The notes beneath the pieces were generated by a model. That model had not been told where the DNA came from and searched no databases. It saw only the letters and a program-made list of their open reading frames with translations. From an uncultured Lachnospiraceae bacterium (GTDB lineage: Bacteria; Bacillota; Clostridia; Lachnospirales; Lachnospiraceae), in NCBI GenBank assembly GCA_934899185.1, contig CAKXYI010000001.1, forward strand, positions 496,001-560,000: DNA of 64,000 bases, given 5' to 3'. Both the position numbers and the translations under genes were made by a program. Shown here piece after piece: positions 17,008-26,218 of the stretch; positions within the stretch are counted from its first letter, which is position 1; every line of letters begins with the position of its first letter.

Positions 17008-19044
17008 CTATACTTCCTGCTTAAAGACCATGCCACTGTTTGCCGTAAGGCTTATATGCAGCATACCGTCCTTGATGGCATACCTGGTCGGCATGATCGA
17101 ATATCCTTTTTCGTTGGTAAGCATCGCCTGCATCATAAAGCCATCTGCCACCTCAGCCAGATAGACCGGCACATCTGTTTCTATGGTCTCCATGCCTACA
17201 TTGGCAACCACCACATAGCGCTCCTGTTCGTTAAAACGCCCGTAGGAGATAAAGTTCTTCATCCGCTTTAGGAATTTAAAGGAGCCGCGCCGCAAGGCAC
17301 TGCTGCACTTATGCACCATGATCATATCCCGATGGTAATCAATCAGAGGATAATCCGCATTTCGCCACGGATAGGTACGGCGGTTATCCGGGTCCGTAAA
17401 GCCACACACGCCCGCCTCGTCCCCATAGTAAAGCGTCGGTGCTCCCGGCCAGGTCATCTGCATCAGGACCGCCACCTTATAAAGCGGTATATTGATATCC
17501 TCCGATGCTGCCGCTACGCCCAGTTCAGATGCTCTGCCCACCTTATGGTTGGTTCTGGTCAAAAAGCGGGAATGGTCGTGATTTGACAACTGGTTCATGG
17601 CTGTATAAAGGGACGGTCCGGTAAATTTTGTCATGTAATAACGCATAGCATTTTCAAACCGCTCACTGTCGCCTTGCGCTCCCGGCTCATAGGCATCACT
17701 GTGTTTCTCCATTCCGGTCACAAAATAAGAGATCGGCTCCATAAAAGCATCATAATTCATGACCGTATCCCAGGCATCGCCCTGTAACCAGGAAGACGCA
17801 TCCCCATAATGCTCTGCCAAAATAATCGCATCCGGGTTGGCATCCTTAACTGCCTTGCGAAAATCCCGCCAGAACCGGTGGTTAAATTCCGGGCTATGCC
17901 CCAGATCTGCCGCCACATCCAGACGCCAGCCATCCGCATTATAAGGCGGAGAAACCCATTTTTTCCCGATTTCCAAGATATAGCGGTAGAGGTCCTCCGA
18001 ACCCTCGTAATTAAGTTTTGGCAGAGTATCATGCCCCCACCAGCCCTCATATGTGCCATTGTCAGGCCACTGGTTTTCATCATAAAAATGAAAATAGTCA
18101 CGGTATGGGCTATCCGCTGCTTCATAGGCTCCCGGCGCATAGCCTTTGTCAGCACGATAGATCTTTTCCCGGTTGAGCCATTTGTTAAAGGATCCACAGT
18201 GATTAAAGACTCCATCCAGGATCACACGGATGCCTCTGGCATGAGCCTCTGCGATAAAGTCGGCAAAGAACTGATTGGATGCCTCCAGATTTTCCTTTGC
18301 CGTCACACGATTGATAAAACGGCTTGCCCCGGCATTGTCTCTTGCACCATCCGGCAGGATCTGCCCTTGGTCTAAGACAATCTTGCCATAATGGGGATCA
18401 ATATGGTCATAATCTGCAATATCGTATTTGTGGTTAGAAGGAGAGACAAACAAAGGGTTGAAGTAAATAACCTCTACACCCAGACTTTTCAGATAGTATA
18501 ATTTCTGCCGCACCCCTTCCAGATCTCCGCCATAGAACTCAGCCACACCAAAATCAGCATTTGGCAACTGATTCCAATCCTTGATCTGCCGGCTCATAGT
18601 CTTAATATAATGATACTCATTGTCCAGCACATCATTTGCCGGATCTCCGTTAGCAAAACGATCGACCAGGATCTGATACATGATAGCACCTTTTGCCCAA
18701 TCCGGTGTCTCAAACCCCGGCAGGATACGAAAGGCATATTCCGGTCGGATCTCCTGGCTCACACCGTATTTATCAAAATAGCATTGCTCCTGCTCATTCT
18801 CCCGGATCGAAAAACAATAGGAAAATGCCAGTTCTCCCAACTGCACCTGTGTCTCATAGTAGTCAAATCGGTCGCCTGTCTGTGCCGGACGCATCCGATA
18901 ATGTGCATCCTGCGCCAGCAGATAGATCTCCATCGCATGCCCATGTGCAACACGCAGACGAATGGTGACCCGGTCGCCCGGCTTTGCCTCCATAGGAATC
19001 ACATACTGTCCTGTCTCATCACTGTAGATTGCTTCTGTATTCAT
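17008..19044 (-). CDS. Glycoside hydrolase family 13 alpha-glucan hydrolase (neopullulanase/cyclomaltodextrinase-like)
   Basis: A 678-residue cytosolic enzyme with no signal peptide. Residues 1-120 form an immunoglobulin-like N-terminal carbohydrate module typical of neopullulanase-type enzymes. The (beta/alpha)8 domain follows, starting at AIMYQILVDRFANGDP. Catalytic residues are in place: DGWRLDVAADLG (nucleophile Asp) near residue 375, AIILAEHYG (acid/base Glu) near 410 and LSNHDHSRF (transition-state Asp) near 490. A C-terminal beta domain closes it. It would cleave alpha-1,4 (and perhaps alpha-1,6) links in maltodextrins or glycogen breakdown products and so fits with glgC/glgD elsewhere in the window. 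It precedes the YjbR-MGMT gene by 22 bases. Confidence 0.9.
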   Translation of the reverse strand: MNTEAIYSDETGQYVIPMEAKPGDRVTIRLRVAHGHAMEIYLLAQDAHYRMRPAQTGDRFDYYETQVQLGELAFSYCFSIRENEQEQCYFDKYGVSQEIRPEYAFRILPGFETPDWAKGAIMYQILVDRFANGDPANDVLDNEYHYIKTMSRQIKDWNQLPNADFGVAEFYGGDLEGVRQKLYYLKSLGVEVIYFNPLFVSPSNHKYDIADYDHIDPHYGKIVLDQGQILPDGARDNAGASRFINRVTAKENLEASNQFFADFIAEAHARGIRVILDGVFNHCGSFNKWLNREKIYRADKGYAPGAYEAADSPYRDYFHFYDENQWPDNGTYEGWWGHDTLPKLNYEGSEDLYRYILEIGKKWVSPPYNADGWRLDVAADLGHSPEFNHRFWRDFRKAVKDANPDAIILAEHYGDASSWLQGDAWDTVMNYDAFMEPISYFVTGMEKHSDAYEPGAQGDSERFENAMRYYMTKFTGPSLYTAMNQLSNHDHSRFLTRTNHKVGRASELGVAAASEDINIPLYKVAVLMQMTWPGAPTLYYGDEAGVCGFTDPDNRRTYPWRNADYPLIDYHRDMIMVHKCSSALRRGSFKFLKRMKNFISYGRFNEQERYVVVANVGMETIETDVPVYLAEVADGFMMQAMLTNEKGYSIMPTRYAIKDGMLHISLTANSGMVFKQEV

Positions 19045-19160
19045 GCTCTCATCCTCTTATCTCACATGTCATTTTCTTTTATCATACTCAGTTTAGCTTG
19101 TCTTTTCTAGGGATTTTTGTAGATTTTTCTCAAATACAGAAAAAATAAAAATAGAAAGTA

Positions 19161-19190
19161 AAAAAGACAGCTGTCGAACGCTGTCTTTTT
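19161..19190. terminator. Terminator after ftsH (works in both directions by sequence)
   Basis: AAAAAGACAGC / GCTGTCTTTTT with an 8-base loop. On the minus strand it lies about 190 bases beyond the ftsH stop and ends in a T-run. Confidence 0.8.
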
Positions 19191-19379
19191 AGGAGAAGGT
19201 ATTTTTACTATGGGGTTAGCAAAAATATTTATATAATGTATTGGGGGGTTTTTACGATTGTTATTATATAATGCGTCCACCCATAAGTGTTCACAAAGTT
19301 ACCAATTTTGTATTGATATTTTTGTGAAACATGCACAAAAAATATGTTTCAAATAACAACGGCAAGCCCTTTTCCCAAC
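19191..19379. other. Non-coding stretch between ftsH and its terminator
   Basis: Within the 335-base gap 19045-19379, this part reads on plus as an AGGAG site, a mini-frame of 8 codons at 19210 (MGLAKIFI), a G-run (19243-19248) and AT-rich sequence with two TATAAT-like words. A further inverted repeat TGAAACAT / ATGTTTCA lies at about 19324-19350. On minus this is the 3' untranslated region of ftsH. I cannot name a known RNA here. 19045-19160 shows only AT-rich sequence and presumably the GH13 promoter. Confidence 0.35.
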
Positions 19380-21239
19380 TTAAATTCCTTCCACAACCAC
19401 GCCTTCTTCTTCCGGCTGTGGGATCGGATCACCGCCAAAGAGAGCCTCAAACTCTGCACGTCCGATCTTTTCTTTTTCCAGAAGGAGTTCTGCACACTTG
19501 TGTAAAACATCCTCATGCTCTTTGATCAGTTCAGCTGCCTTGGCATAACATTCCTGAATGATGCGCTTGACTTCGCCGTCAATGGTCGATGCCACCTGCT
19601 CACCATAGCCTCTGGTATGTGCCAAATCTCTACCAATAAAAACTTCATCTTCGTCATTATCATAGTTAATCGGTCCGACTTCTGCCGAGAAACCATACTT
19701 GGTGACCATGTCCTTGGCTGTCTGGGTCGCCTTCTTGATATCAGAAGATGCCCCCGTTGTGATGTCATCGAAGATGATCTCCTCTGCCACACGACCGCCC
19801 AGCGAAACGATGATATCCTGCAACATCTTACCCTTGGTGTTGAACATTTCATCCTTTTCCGGCAGTGGCATGGTATAACCCGCTGCTCCCTGTCCGGTTG
19901 GAATGATAGATACCGAATAGACCGGTCCGACATCCGGAAGGACATGGAAAAGAATGGCATGCCCTGCCTCATGATATGCCGTGATCTTCTTTTCTTTTTC
20001 GGAAATGATACGGCTCTTTTTCTCCGTACCCAGCCCTACTTTGACAAAAGATCTCTTGATATCATTCTGGCAGATATAGACTCTGCCCTCTTTTGCTGCT
20101 AAAATTGCCGCTTCATTTAAAAGGTTTTCCAGGTCTGCTCCGGTAAAGCCTGCGGTCGTCTGCGCAATCTGCTTAAGATCCACATCATCCCCCAAAGGCT
20201 TATTCTTGGCATGCACGCGCAAGATCTCCTCGCGCCCACCTACATCCGGTCGTCCGACAAAAACCTTACGGTCAAATCGTCCCGGACGCATGATCGCCGG
20301 ATCCAGAATATCAACGCGGTTGGTCGCCGCCATCACGATAATACCCTCATTGACGCCAAAACCATCCATCTCGACCAGCATCTGGTTCAAGGTCTGCTCG
20401 CGCTCGTCATGTCCGCCGCCCATACCGGTTCCGCGTCGTCTTGCCACGGCATCAATCTCATCGATAAATACGATACAAGGTGCATTCTTTTTTGCTTCTG
20501 CAAAAAGGTCACGCACACGGGAAGCACCGACACCTACAAACATTTCAACAAAATCAGATCCCGAAATACTGAAAAAAGGCACGCCTGCCTCTCCGGCCAC
20601 TGCCTTGGCAAGCAAGGTCTTACCGGTTCCCGGAGGTCCAACTAAGATCAGTCCCTTAGGAATACGGGCACCAACCTTGGTGTATTTTGCCGGATCTTTC
20701 AGAAAATCCACGATCTCTTCTAATTCTTCTTTTTCTTCTCTCAGGCCTGCTACCTGTGCAAAACGCACCGGCATCTTGTCCTGCGTTGTCATCGTAGCAC
20801 GGCTCTTGCCAAAGTTCATCATCTTGGTATTGGCTCCACCGCCCGCCTGTGCCTGTGCATTCATCATCATCATAAAGAGGATAAATACGACTGCGACAAC
20901 AATCAGCATTGGGAGCAGGCTCTCCATGAAGCCACTTTTGGGAACATCATTTAAACTGTAGTCAACGCCCGCCTCATCCAGAGTATCCTGCACCTCTCCT
21001 ACATCAGACACATAGACGGTAAATTTTCCACCGGCGGTCGTCGTAATTGTCACTGATCCGGTCGGCACCTGTTCATTCTGGTGAATGACTGCGGATGCCA
21101 CTTCGCCCTTTGCCAATGCCTTGTCAAACTGGCTAGAAGTATAAGTTGCCGTCTGTGGATTGGAAATGGAATACCAGATAAATACCACGATCAGGATCAG
21201 CACAACATATAAGCCCAGACCCACTCTATTCTTTTTCAA
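19380..21239 (-). CDS. ftsH: ATP-dependent zinc metalloprotease FtsH
   Basis: A 619-residue membrane protease that degrades unassembled or regulatory membrane and cytosolic proteins. One membrane segment stands at residues 8-25 and a second near 107-125. The AAA domain has GPPGTGKT (near 200), IVFIDEID (near 258) and the second region of homology [18 protein letters not shown]. The zinc site is [12 protein letters not shown] (near 425), followed by a distal Asp. Length is normal. The start codon is TTG (21237-21239), chosen because GGAGG stands 6 bases before it and no ATG is near. Last gene of the spoIIE-tilS-hpt-ftsH block, 12 bases after hpt. Confidence 0.97.
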   Translation of the reverse strand: MKKNRVGLGLYVVLILIVVFIWYSISNPQTATYTSSQFDKALAKGEVASAVIHQNEQVPTGSVTITTTAGGKFTVYVSDVGEVQDTLDEAGVDYSLNDVPKSGFMESLLPMLIVVAVVFILFMMMMNAQAQAGGGANTKMMNFGKSRATMTTQDKMPVRFAQVAGLREEKEELEEIVDFLKDPAKYTKVGARIPKGLILVGPPGTGKTLLAKAVAGEAGVPFFSISGSDFVEMFVGVGASRVRDLFAEAKKNAPCIVFIDEIDAVARRRGTGMGGGHDEREQTLNQMLVEMDGFGVNEGIIVMAATNRVDILDPAIMRPGRFDRKVFVGRPDVGGREEILRVHAKNKPLGDDVDLKQIAQTTAGFTGADLENLLNEAAILAAKEGRVYICQNDIKRSFVKVGLGTEKKSRIISEKEKKITAYHEAGHAILFHVLPDVGPVYSVSIIPTGQGAAGYTMPLPEKDEMFNTKGKMLQDIIVSLGGRVAEEIIFDDITTGASSDIKKATQTAKDMVTKYGFSAEVGPINYDNDEDEVFIGRDLAHTRGYGEQVASTIDGEVKRIIQECYAKAAELIKEHEDVLHKCAELLLEKEKIGRAEFEALFGGDPIPQPEEEGVVVEGI

Positions 21240-21251
21240 TGATTGCCTCCT

Positions 21252-21773
21252 TTATAACTCTACAACCCCAATGTATGGCAGATTACGATACTTCTGGTCA
21301 TAATCCAGACCATATCCTACAACAAACTCATCCGGGATCGTAAATCCGACATAATCAACATCCACATCTACCTCACGGCGATCCGGCTTATCCAACATAG
21401 TGCACAGACGAACGCTCTTGGCATTGCGCTCCTTAAATACATCCTGTAAAAAGTGCAGGGTGTTGCCGCTGTCGATGATATCCTCCACGATCAGAACATT
21501 GCGTCCGTCCACCGGGATCTCAACATCGCTCTTGATCTTGACTTCACCGGTAGATACGGTACCGGAACCATAACTGGAAGTTGTCATAAAATCGATTGTT
21601 ACCGGAACGGTGATCCTTTTTGCCAGTTCGCAGGCAAAGAAAGATGCGCCTCGCAGAATACAAATCACATATACGCTCTCTCCTTCATAGTCTTTGCTGA
21701 TCTGTGCTCCTAACTCTGCAATTCTTGCTGCCAGGTCCGCCTCAGGGATCATCTCTCTGATTGTCTCACTCAT
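21252..21773 (-). CDS. hpt: Hypoxanthine(-guanine) phosphoribosyltransferase
   Basis: A 173-residue purine salvage enzyme. The PRPP-binding motif VLIVEDIIDSGNTL (near residue 97), GASFFACELAKRI (near 45) and the C-terminal PDEFVVGYGLDYDQKYR base-binding loop are all present. The second of two close ATG codons (21773) is preferred because its distance to the GGAGG inside the tilS end is normal (9 bases). The reading frame overlaps the tilS stop by 8 bases, so the two are translationally coupled, as in B. subtilis tilS-hprT. Confidence 0.95.
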   Translation of the reverse strand: MSETIREMIPEADLAARIAELGAQISKDYEGESVYVICILRGASFFACELAKRITVPVTIDFMTTSSYGSGTVSTGEVKIKSDVEIPVDGRNVLIVEDIIDSGNTLHFLQDVFKERNAKSVRLCTMLDKPDRREVDVDVDYVGFTIPDEFVVGYGLDYDQKYRNLPYIGVVEL

Positions 21774-23193
21774 TTTCATTTTCCTCCAAAATCTGTACTT
21801 TTAATATTCTTTTCGTATGATCGTCTACTTTATGATACGTACTGATCCGATAACCGATCGCCCAGATCACATGATCGCCATCGCATAAAAGCGGAATCCG
21901 ATCGCGTTCCCACCTGGATACCTTTTCATTGACAAAATAATCCTGCAAGGACTTGCGACCACCAGACGCCGTCACGGTCAGATAGTCTCCCTTACGCCTA
22001 TAGCGTAATTGAATAGCATCCTTTATCTTATCATAATCGAACCATTTCGTATAGAATTTTCTGGGAATTTCCATCTTAGGATCATAAGGAAAACTCGATA
22101 CCTCTATATATTTTCCTGCCTCCGGCAAAGGGATACGGATCCCTTCCTGAATTTCCTCCGCCGAAAAAGTATGGCAAAGATTCTCCTTTTCAAGATCACT
22201 GTCCCTACATCGCATTTCCAAGCCTTCATATGTGCGGGCAACACTCATGCCATAAGGCAGTTCCACTCTGTGCCCCGTCTGTGCCGCGAAAAGTTGATCC
22301 AAGGCTTCCAAATGCGTCGTGCTGATGTCCCGCAAGCCAGGTACATAAGCCGCCAGCCACAGGTATAGAACCTGACATCGCAAAAAGGAAGGCTGGTTCT
22401 TCAAAGCTTCTGCCAAGAGCAGATCTCCCTGCCTCGCCCCGGCAAGCAGGTCTTTTGCCACCTGTCGGATATAATCTGCCACCTGCCCCAGATATAAGGC
22501 TTCCCTGCCCAGATGATCACCCGCCTGAGCATTGATCTTTTGCAGTTCCGGCACGACCTGATGACGCAGGCGGTTCCTGACATAATGGATATCGGTATTC
22601 GTGCTGTCCTGGCAGTAAGTCTGCCCCAGATTCTCCAGATAATCTTCCACTTGTGCCCGACTCGAGGATAGGAAAGGACGGATAATGCGCCCTCTTTTGA
22701 TCGGCATACCCCGCATACCCTCCAGCCCCGTGCCCCGCACTAGATGAAAGAGCATAGTCTCTCCGTTGTCTCCGGCATGATGGGCTAAGGCAATGCGCAC
22801 CGGGTGTCCCAATTCTTTTTCCCAGTCCTCTGCTTCCTTTGTAAGAACCGCATAGCGCGCCTCCCGCGCTGCTTCCTCCACAGCCGTCTGCGCTAAAACA
22901 GCATCCTGTAAGCGGTCTTTGACCGATATGGTCCGCTCCTCTATCCCAAGATTCCGGCACAGTTCTTCCACGAAATATTGATCCCGCAGACTCTCCTGTC
23001 CCCGGATGCCATGTTCTACATGAATACAGCGCAGACAGATTCCCAGGCGATCACGCATCTGCCACAAAAAGCGCAAGAGTGCCACCGAATCTGCCCCACC
23101 CGACACGCCGACCAAAACACCGTCACCCGGATGTATAAGATCTTCCTGCTCTATGAATCTGCAAACGCTTTCTTCCCATTTTGTCTGCTGCAT
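21766..23193 (-). CDS. tilS: tRNA(Ile)-lysidine synthetase
   Basis: A 475-residue enzyme that attaches lysine to C34 of the tRNA reading AUA. The ATP-pyrophosphatase loop VGVSGGADSVALLRF sits near residue 28, HVEHGIRGQESLRDQ near 59 and ALAHHAGDNGETMLFHLVRGTGL near 125, all TilS signatures. The central helical part and the C-terminal TilS_C domain (KGDYLTVTASGGRKSLQDYFVNEKV) are also present. Starts 3 bases after the spoIIE stop. Essential in bacteria that lack a dedicated tRNA for AUA. Confidence 0.95.
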   Translation of the reverse strand: MQQTKWEESVCRFIEQEDLIHPGDGVLVGVSGGADSVALLRFLWQMRDRLGICLRCIHVEHGIRGQESLRDQYFVEELCRNLGIEERTISVKDRLQDAVLAQTAVEEAAREARYAVLTKEAEDWEKELGHPVRIALAHHAGDNGETMLFHLVRGTGLEGMRGMPIKRGRIIRPFLSSSRAQVEDYLENLGQTYCQDSTNTDIHYVRNRLRHQVVPELQKINAQAGDHLGREALYLGQVADYIRQVAKDLLAGARQGDLLLAEALKNQPSFLRCQVLYLWLAAYVPGLRDISTTHLEALDQLFAAQTGHRVELPYGMSVARTYEGLEMRCRDSDLEKENLCHTFSAEEIQEGIRIPLPEAGKYIEVSSFPYDPKMEIPRKFYTKWFDYDKIKDAIQLRYRRKGDYLTVTASGGRKSLQDYFVNEKVSRWERDRIPLLCDGDHVIWAIGYRISTYHKVDDHTKRILKVQILEENENE

Positions 23194-23196
23194 TTC

Positions 23197-25038
23197 TTAC
23201 CTTTCCAACGCCTTCAAGACTAGCACGGTCATATCATCCGCCGCTGTCCCTCCGGTAAAAAGCTGGACACGCTCTATGATCTTTCGTGCAAATGTCACGG
23301 CATCTGTATCTGCCAGTTCTTCGATCAACTGACGCAGCATCTCTACCGCGTCCTCAACCTGCAAATATTCTAACACACCATCCGTAACGAGTACAAGATA
23401 GTCCCCTGCTTCCAGATACGACCTGGAGGGCAGCGCCTCCAGGGATGCACTGGCTCCCATGGGCAGGCTGTCCGCCTCGATCACCTCGGTTCTCTTTTTA
23501 TGGCGCACAAAGGAGACATGCGCCCCCACCTTATAAAAATCCACGATCCCCGTGTATTCATCCACCAGACAGGCATCCAGCGTTGAGAAACGTTCTGCCT
23601 CCGCGCCAAAGATCATTGCCGCATTCATCAGGCGCAGTGCCATATCTATGGTAAAACCAGCCTCTGCAAACTGTAAAAAAAGACTGACGACTGTATCACT
23701 TTCCTCATGTGCCTGTCTTCCGCTGCCCATCCCATCGGATAGCGCCATGACAAAGGATCCTCGCTCCAGACGTCTGGTTCCAAAACTGTCCCCGGAAATC
23801 GTCTGCCCCCACTGCAGCATCTTGGCAACGCCGTAAGAACACTCCAGTTTGGGTCTTGTCACAAAGACATAGTCTGCCCGGTCGCGCCCAACAATACTGC
23901 GGTTCTGCTCCACCATCATCAAGGGCTGGCCACTGCAATTTTCCAGTATCGCCAACACTTCTTTGCTGGTCATACAGACACCGGCGCGCGCCGCCAGTTC
24001 CATAAAGATCCGGCAGGTTCCGTTTTTCCGTCGATAAAAATGCAGATTCCATACCCGAAGCCCGACCTCACGCAGATGGAAACGGATCCGTGCCAAAAGC
24101 CAGCGTTCTTTGTCATCGCACAGCCTGTCCTCCTCCATACAGTCTTCCATCACATACGCCATGGCATCAATCTGCCCGGCGATCATCTCCCTATGCTCGC
24201 ACAGGCGGCGATACCATGCCAGATTTAACTCGGTGCGTTCAAAGATCCCCAGTGCTTCCCGGATCAAAAGTTCCGCCCGCTCGCACTGCTGCCCGATCTT
24301 CTCCTGTAAGGTCGAATCGATCTTTTGTCCCTTTTCTGCCTGGGTAAACAACTGTTCCATAACAAGCGACATGACACTCCCCTGTGCCAGACATGTCTCA
24401 TAGCGTCCGCAGTCCCCGCAGATCCGCCCCTGCAACTCCTGCTGCATGGCGGCAAGTCCCATGGTTGCCTCACCTTCTCTCGGTCTTACCAACGCCTCCA
24501 TGCTTTGTGCCAACCCGCTCATGGCTCTGGAGTATTCTCTCGCCTGAATGGGAAGGACACGGGTACCGGTCTTTTTTCGCAAACCGTGCCAGACCTCCTC
24601 CAAAAAATCCATCCCCCGACAGGTAAAATAGGCTCCACCAGCCACCAAAAGCCCTTCCAGCACCGGCAGAATCCCATAGGGAATGGTCATGGTCTGTGTC
24701 GCCGTCATCACGCGCCCGCCATAGGTAATCGCCACCAGAATCATACCCAAAAGGCTTGTCTGCCCCAGACGCCGCACCAATATATGCATATGCCAGAAGA
24801 TCGCAAGTACCACCATCCAGACCAAAAACGTCACACCGTAGCGGAAGAGGGCTGCGATCGGCAAAAAAAGTACCATCCACAGATAAGAAAAAGGCACACA
24901 TATGCGCCGGTTCTCCTCATTCAGATAACACGCCCCAAATACGACCGCCACCAGAGGATAGCATCCCAGCATCTTAATGTGGCAGGCTAGTACCCCAAGG
25001 AGCAGATAAATCAAAGTTCTTGCAATCTTATCTCTCAT
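23197..25038 (-). CDS. spoIIE: Stage II sporulation protein E, membrane PP2C phosphatase
   Basis: A 613-residue serine phosphatase that dephosphorylates the anti-sigma antagonist SpoIIAA and so activates sigma-F in the forespore. The N-terminus has about five hydrophobic segments within the first 150 residues, fewer than the ten of B. subtilis SpoIIE, so the protein is about 200 residues shorter. The middle part includes a cysteine cluster ICGDCGRYETC near residue 207. The C-terminal PP2C domain has ALSDGMGSGRQA near 433, LVTDGVLEYL near 553 and ADDMTVLVLK at the end, which hold the metal-binding Asp residues. It heads the tilS-hpt-ftsH block and has its own Spo0A-type promoter. Confidence 0.92.
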   Translation of the reverse strand: MRDKIARTLIYLLLGVLACHIKMLGCYPLVAVVFGACYLNEENRRICVPFSYLWMVLFLPIAALFRYGVTFLVWMVVLAIFWHMHILVRRLGQTSLLGMILVAITYGGRVMTATQTMTIPYGILPVLEGLLVAGGAYFTCRGMDFLEEVWHGLRKKTGTRVLPIQAREYSRAMSGLAQSMEALVRPREGEATMGLAAMQQELQGRICGDCGRYETCLAQGSVMSLVMEQLFTQAEKGQKIDSTLQEKIGQQCERAELLIREALGIFERTELNLAWYRRLCEHREMIAGQIDAMAYVMEDCMEEDRLCDDKERWLLARIRFHLREVGLRVWNLHFYRRKNGTCRIFMELAARAGVCMTSKEVLAILENCSGQPLMMVEQNRSIVGRDRADYVFVTRPKLECSYGVAKMLQWGQTISGDSFGTRRLERGSFVMALSDGMGSGRQAHEESDTVVSLFLQFAEAGFTIDMALRLMNAAMIFGAEAERFSTLDACLVDEYTGIVDFYKVGAHVSFVRHKKRTEVIEADSLPMGASASLEALPSRSYLEAGDYLVLVTDGVLEYLQVEDAVEMLRQLIEELADTDAVTFARKIIERVQLFTGGTAADDMTVLVLKALER

Positions 25039-25068
25039 AATGCGCCTCCTGTTTCACTTGCAGAGGCT

Positions 25069-25102
25069 ATTATAAAAGGACTTCCCTGCATTATTTGTCA
25101 AA
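25069..25102 (-). promoter_or_regulatory. spoIIE promoter with Spo0A box and 21-bp spacer
   Basis: TTGACA (plus positions 25096-25101) and a perfect TATAAT (25069-25074) are 21 bases apart, too far for ordinary sigma-A use but equal to the spacing described for the Spo0A-activated spoIIE promoter of B. subtilis. The -35 is covered by TTTGTCAAA (plus strand, 25094-25102), a full match to the 0A-box consensus. It lies 31 bases before the spoIIE start. Confidence 0.8.
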
Positions 25103-25112
25103 GGAAGTCCTG
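25077..25112 (-). terminator. Terminator of the hup...divIC transcript
   Basis: AGGACTTCC / GGAAGTCCT with a 17-base loop, then TTTTAT on the minus side. The stem and loop occupy the same bases as the spoIIE promoter: the 0A box lies in the loop and the -10 right after the stem. Confidence 0.75.
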
Positions 25113-25140
25113 CTTATCTTTTTTCTATCATCTTTATGTT

Positions 25141-25443
25141 CTATTTTTCGCGAAAAATCGTCTCATTATCATAAACCAAGCCCAATTTGTCCTTGGCAAC
25201 TTTCTCTTTGTATTCTTCCGACTGGATATACTGTTCCTGCTCCTCCAGTTCCTTTTGCTTGTCCTCTTGCTCACTCAGTTCGTTCTCTCGGGTCTGCTCC
25301 GTCTGCACCAATGCCTCATTCTTCTGATATAGACGCACCATCTGCACAGAGAGCACCAGCACTAAGAATATGCCAATGCAAAGAAAGGAGATCCTTCCCG
25401 CGCTATTTTTGTTTTTCTTTTTCCTTTTTGGTCTTCTACTCAT
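25141..25443 (-). CDS. divIC: Septum formation initiator protein (DivIC/FtsL-like)
   Basis: A 100-residue bitopic protein. A Lys/Arg-rich cytoplasmic start (SRRPKRKKKNKN) is followed by one membrane helix at about residues 17-37 and an extracellular coiled-coil rich in Glu/Gln, then the conserved end EEYKEKVAKDKLGLV typical of DivIC. It joins FtsL and DivIB/FtsQ in the division complex. I start it at 25443 (MSRRPK), since AAAGGGA lies before it and its ATG overlaps the yabQ stop as ATGA; the earlier in-frame ATG lies inside yabQ. It is in the canonical place between yabQ and spoIIE. Confidence 0.9.
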   Translation of the reverse strand: MSRRPKRKKKNKNSAGRISFLCIGIFLVLVLSVQMVRLYQKNEALVQTEQTRENELSEQEDKQKELEEQEQYIQSEEYKEKVAKDKLGLVYDNETIFREK

Positions 25444-25868
25444 ATATCGTCCCTTTTTTCTTTTTGTTCTGTCCATTTTGCCAGAAAGGCAAACAGACGA
25501 TCACATCCCTTACCCATATAGTGATAAAGGGTTGAAAAAAATTTACAGATGACAGCAAGCGGGATATACAATATCCTTCTTACCAACTTACTACCTATAG
25601 CATAATACAAAATCATCCCGGCTGCACCTATAAAAAATTGACAAAAACGTAAAATCCCCTCAGTTTCCGCATTTTGTACCTGCCAAATGACAAAAGCAGC
25701 CACGATCCAATAGAAAAAATCGCCCAGAGCCTCCCACTCTTTGGTAATTTTGCTGATGCGCCGCAAGGTGCGGATCAGATCATATCCCAATCCCAAACCT
25801 ATGCCCAAAAGAAACATGACCCAGAGGATATGTCCCTGTTCTGTCACAAAAGAGTACAAATGCATCAT
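25440..25868 (-). CDS. yabQ: Spore cortex biosynthesis protein YabQ
   Basis: A 142-residue membrane protein with four hydrophobic helices (about residues 7-27, 47-66, 72-95 and 95-115). The YabQ family is needed for cortex formation in B. subtilis and localises to the outer forespore membrane together with YabP. Family marks are FLLGIGLGLGYDLIRTLRRI near the N-terminus, FYWIVAAFVIWQVQN in the middle and the Arg/Lys-rich tail. The start overlaps the yabP stop by 4 bases (ATGA) and the stop overlaps the divIC start, so three genes are chained. The position downstream of yabP is the usual one. Confidence 0.88.
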   Translation of the reverse strand: MMHLYSFVTEQGHILWVMFLLGIGLGLGYDLIRTLRRISKITKEWEALGDFFYWIVAAFVIWQVQNAETEGILRFCQFFIGAAGMILYYAIGSKLVRRILYIPLAVICKFFSTLYHYMGKGCDRLFAFLAKWTEQKEKRDDI

Positions 25869-26149
25869 TTAAACATCCGTCCCAAAAAACTCTCTCCCAT
25901 CGCTTTGGCAGAGACGACTTCGGAATAGAGCAAGGCATCTACCCTGCCTTCCACTTCCAGATCGCCCTTTTCCACGGATAGGCGGTTGATATGGAGATCA
26001 TTGCCCTTGATGGTAAGCATCCCCTCTGAGGTCTCCAGTAAGATCTCCCGCAAATCAAAGGAGATCACATCTAAAATCCCGGTAAGACTGATCCCTTTCC
26101 GGTTCGTCATCAATAATTTGTGGTTGGTCATGACCTGTTTTTCTTCCAT
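25865..26149 (-). CDS. yabP: Sporulation protein YabP
   Basis: A 94-residue soluble protein of the YabP/YqfC family. NRKGISLTGILDVISFD and the following EILLETSEGMLTIKGNDLHINRLSVEKGDLEVEG region show the family's repeating beta-strand pattern, and the C-terminal LLYSEV is typical. YabP works with YabQ in spore cortex assembly and interacts with the forespore coat. GGAGGAG stands before the ATG. Separated from rqcP by 69 bases that may hold a sporulation-sigma promoter. Confidence 0.9.
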   Translation of the reverse strand: MEEKQVMTNHKLLMTNRKGISLTGILDVISFDLREILLETSEGMLTIKGNDLHINRLSVEKGDLEVEGRVDALLYSEVVSAKAMGESFLGRMFK

Positions 26150-26180
26150 AGGATCTCCTCCTGATACATTCTCATATCTC

Positions 26181-26210
26181 TATCCTATGTCAAAAATCCA
26201 ACTTTATGAC
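26181..26210 (-). promoter_or_regulatory. Possible sigma-E/sigma-K-like promoter before yabP
   Basis: CATAGGATA fits the CATANNNTA -10 shared by the mother-cell sigma factors, with GTCATAAAG about 13 bases upstream as a possible -35. It is the only plausible start within the rqcP-yabP gap. The match is short and could be chance. Confidence 0.3.
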
Positions 26211-26218
26211 AGCAATTA

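Noticed and set aside
20206..20961. A 251-codon plus-strand frame opposite ftsH
   Set aside because: It lies fully antisense to a well-supported gene, has Ser/Pro/Arg-rich random composition and no ribosome site.
24325..24990. A 221-codon plus-strand frame opposite spoIIE
   Set aside because: Antisense shadow of spoIIE with His/Pro/Gln-rich composition; no ribosome site or family motif.
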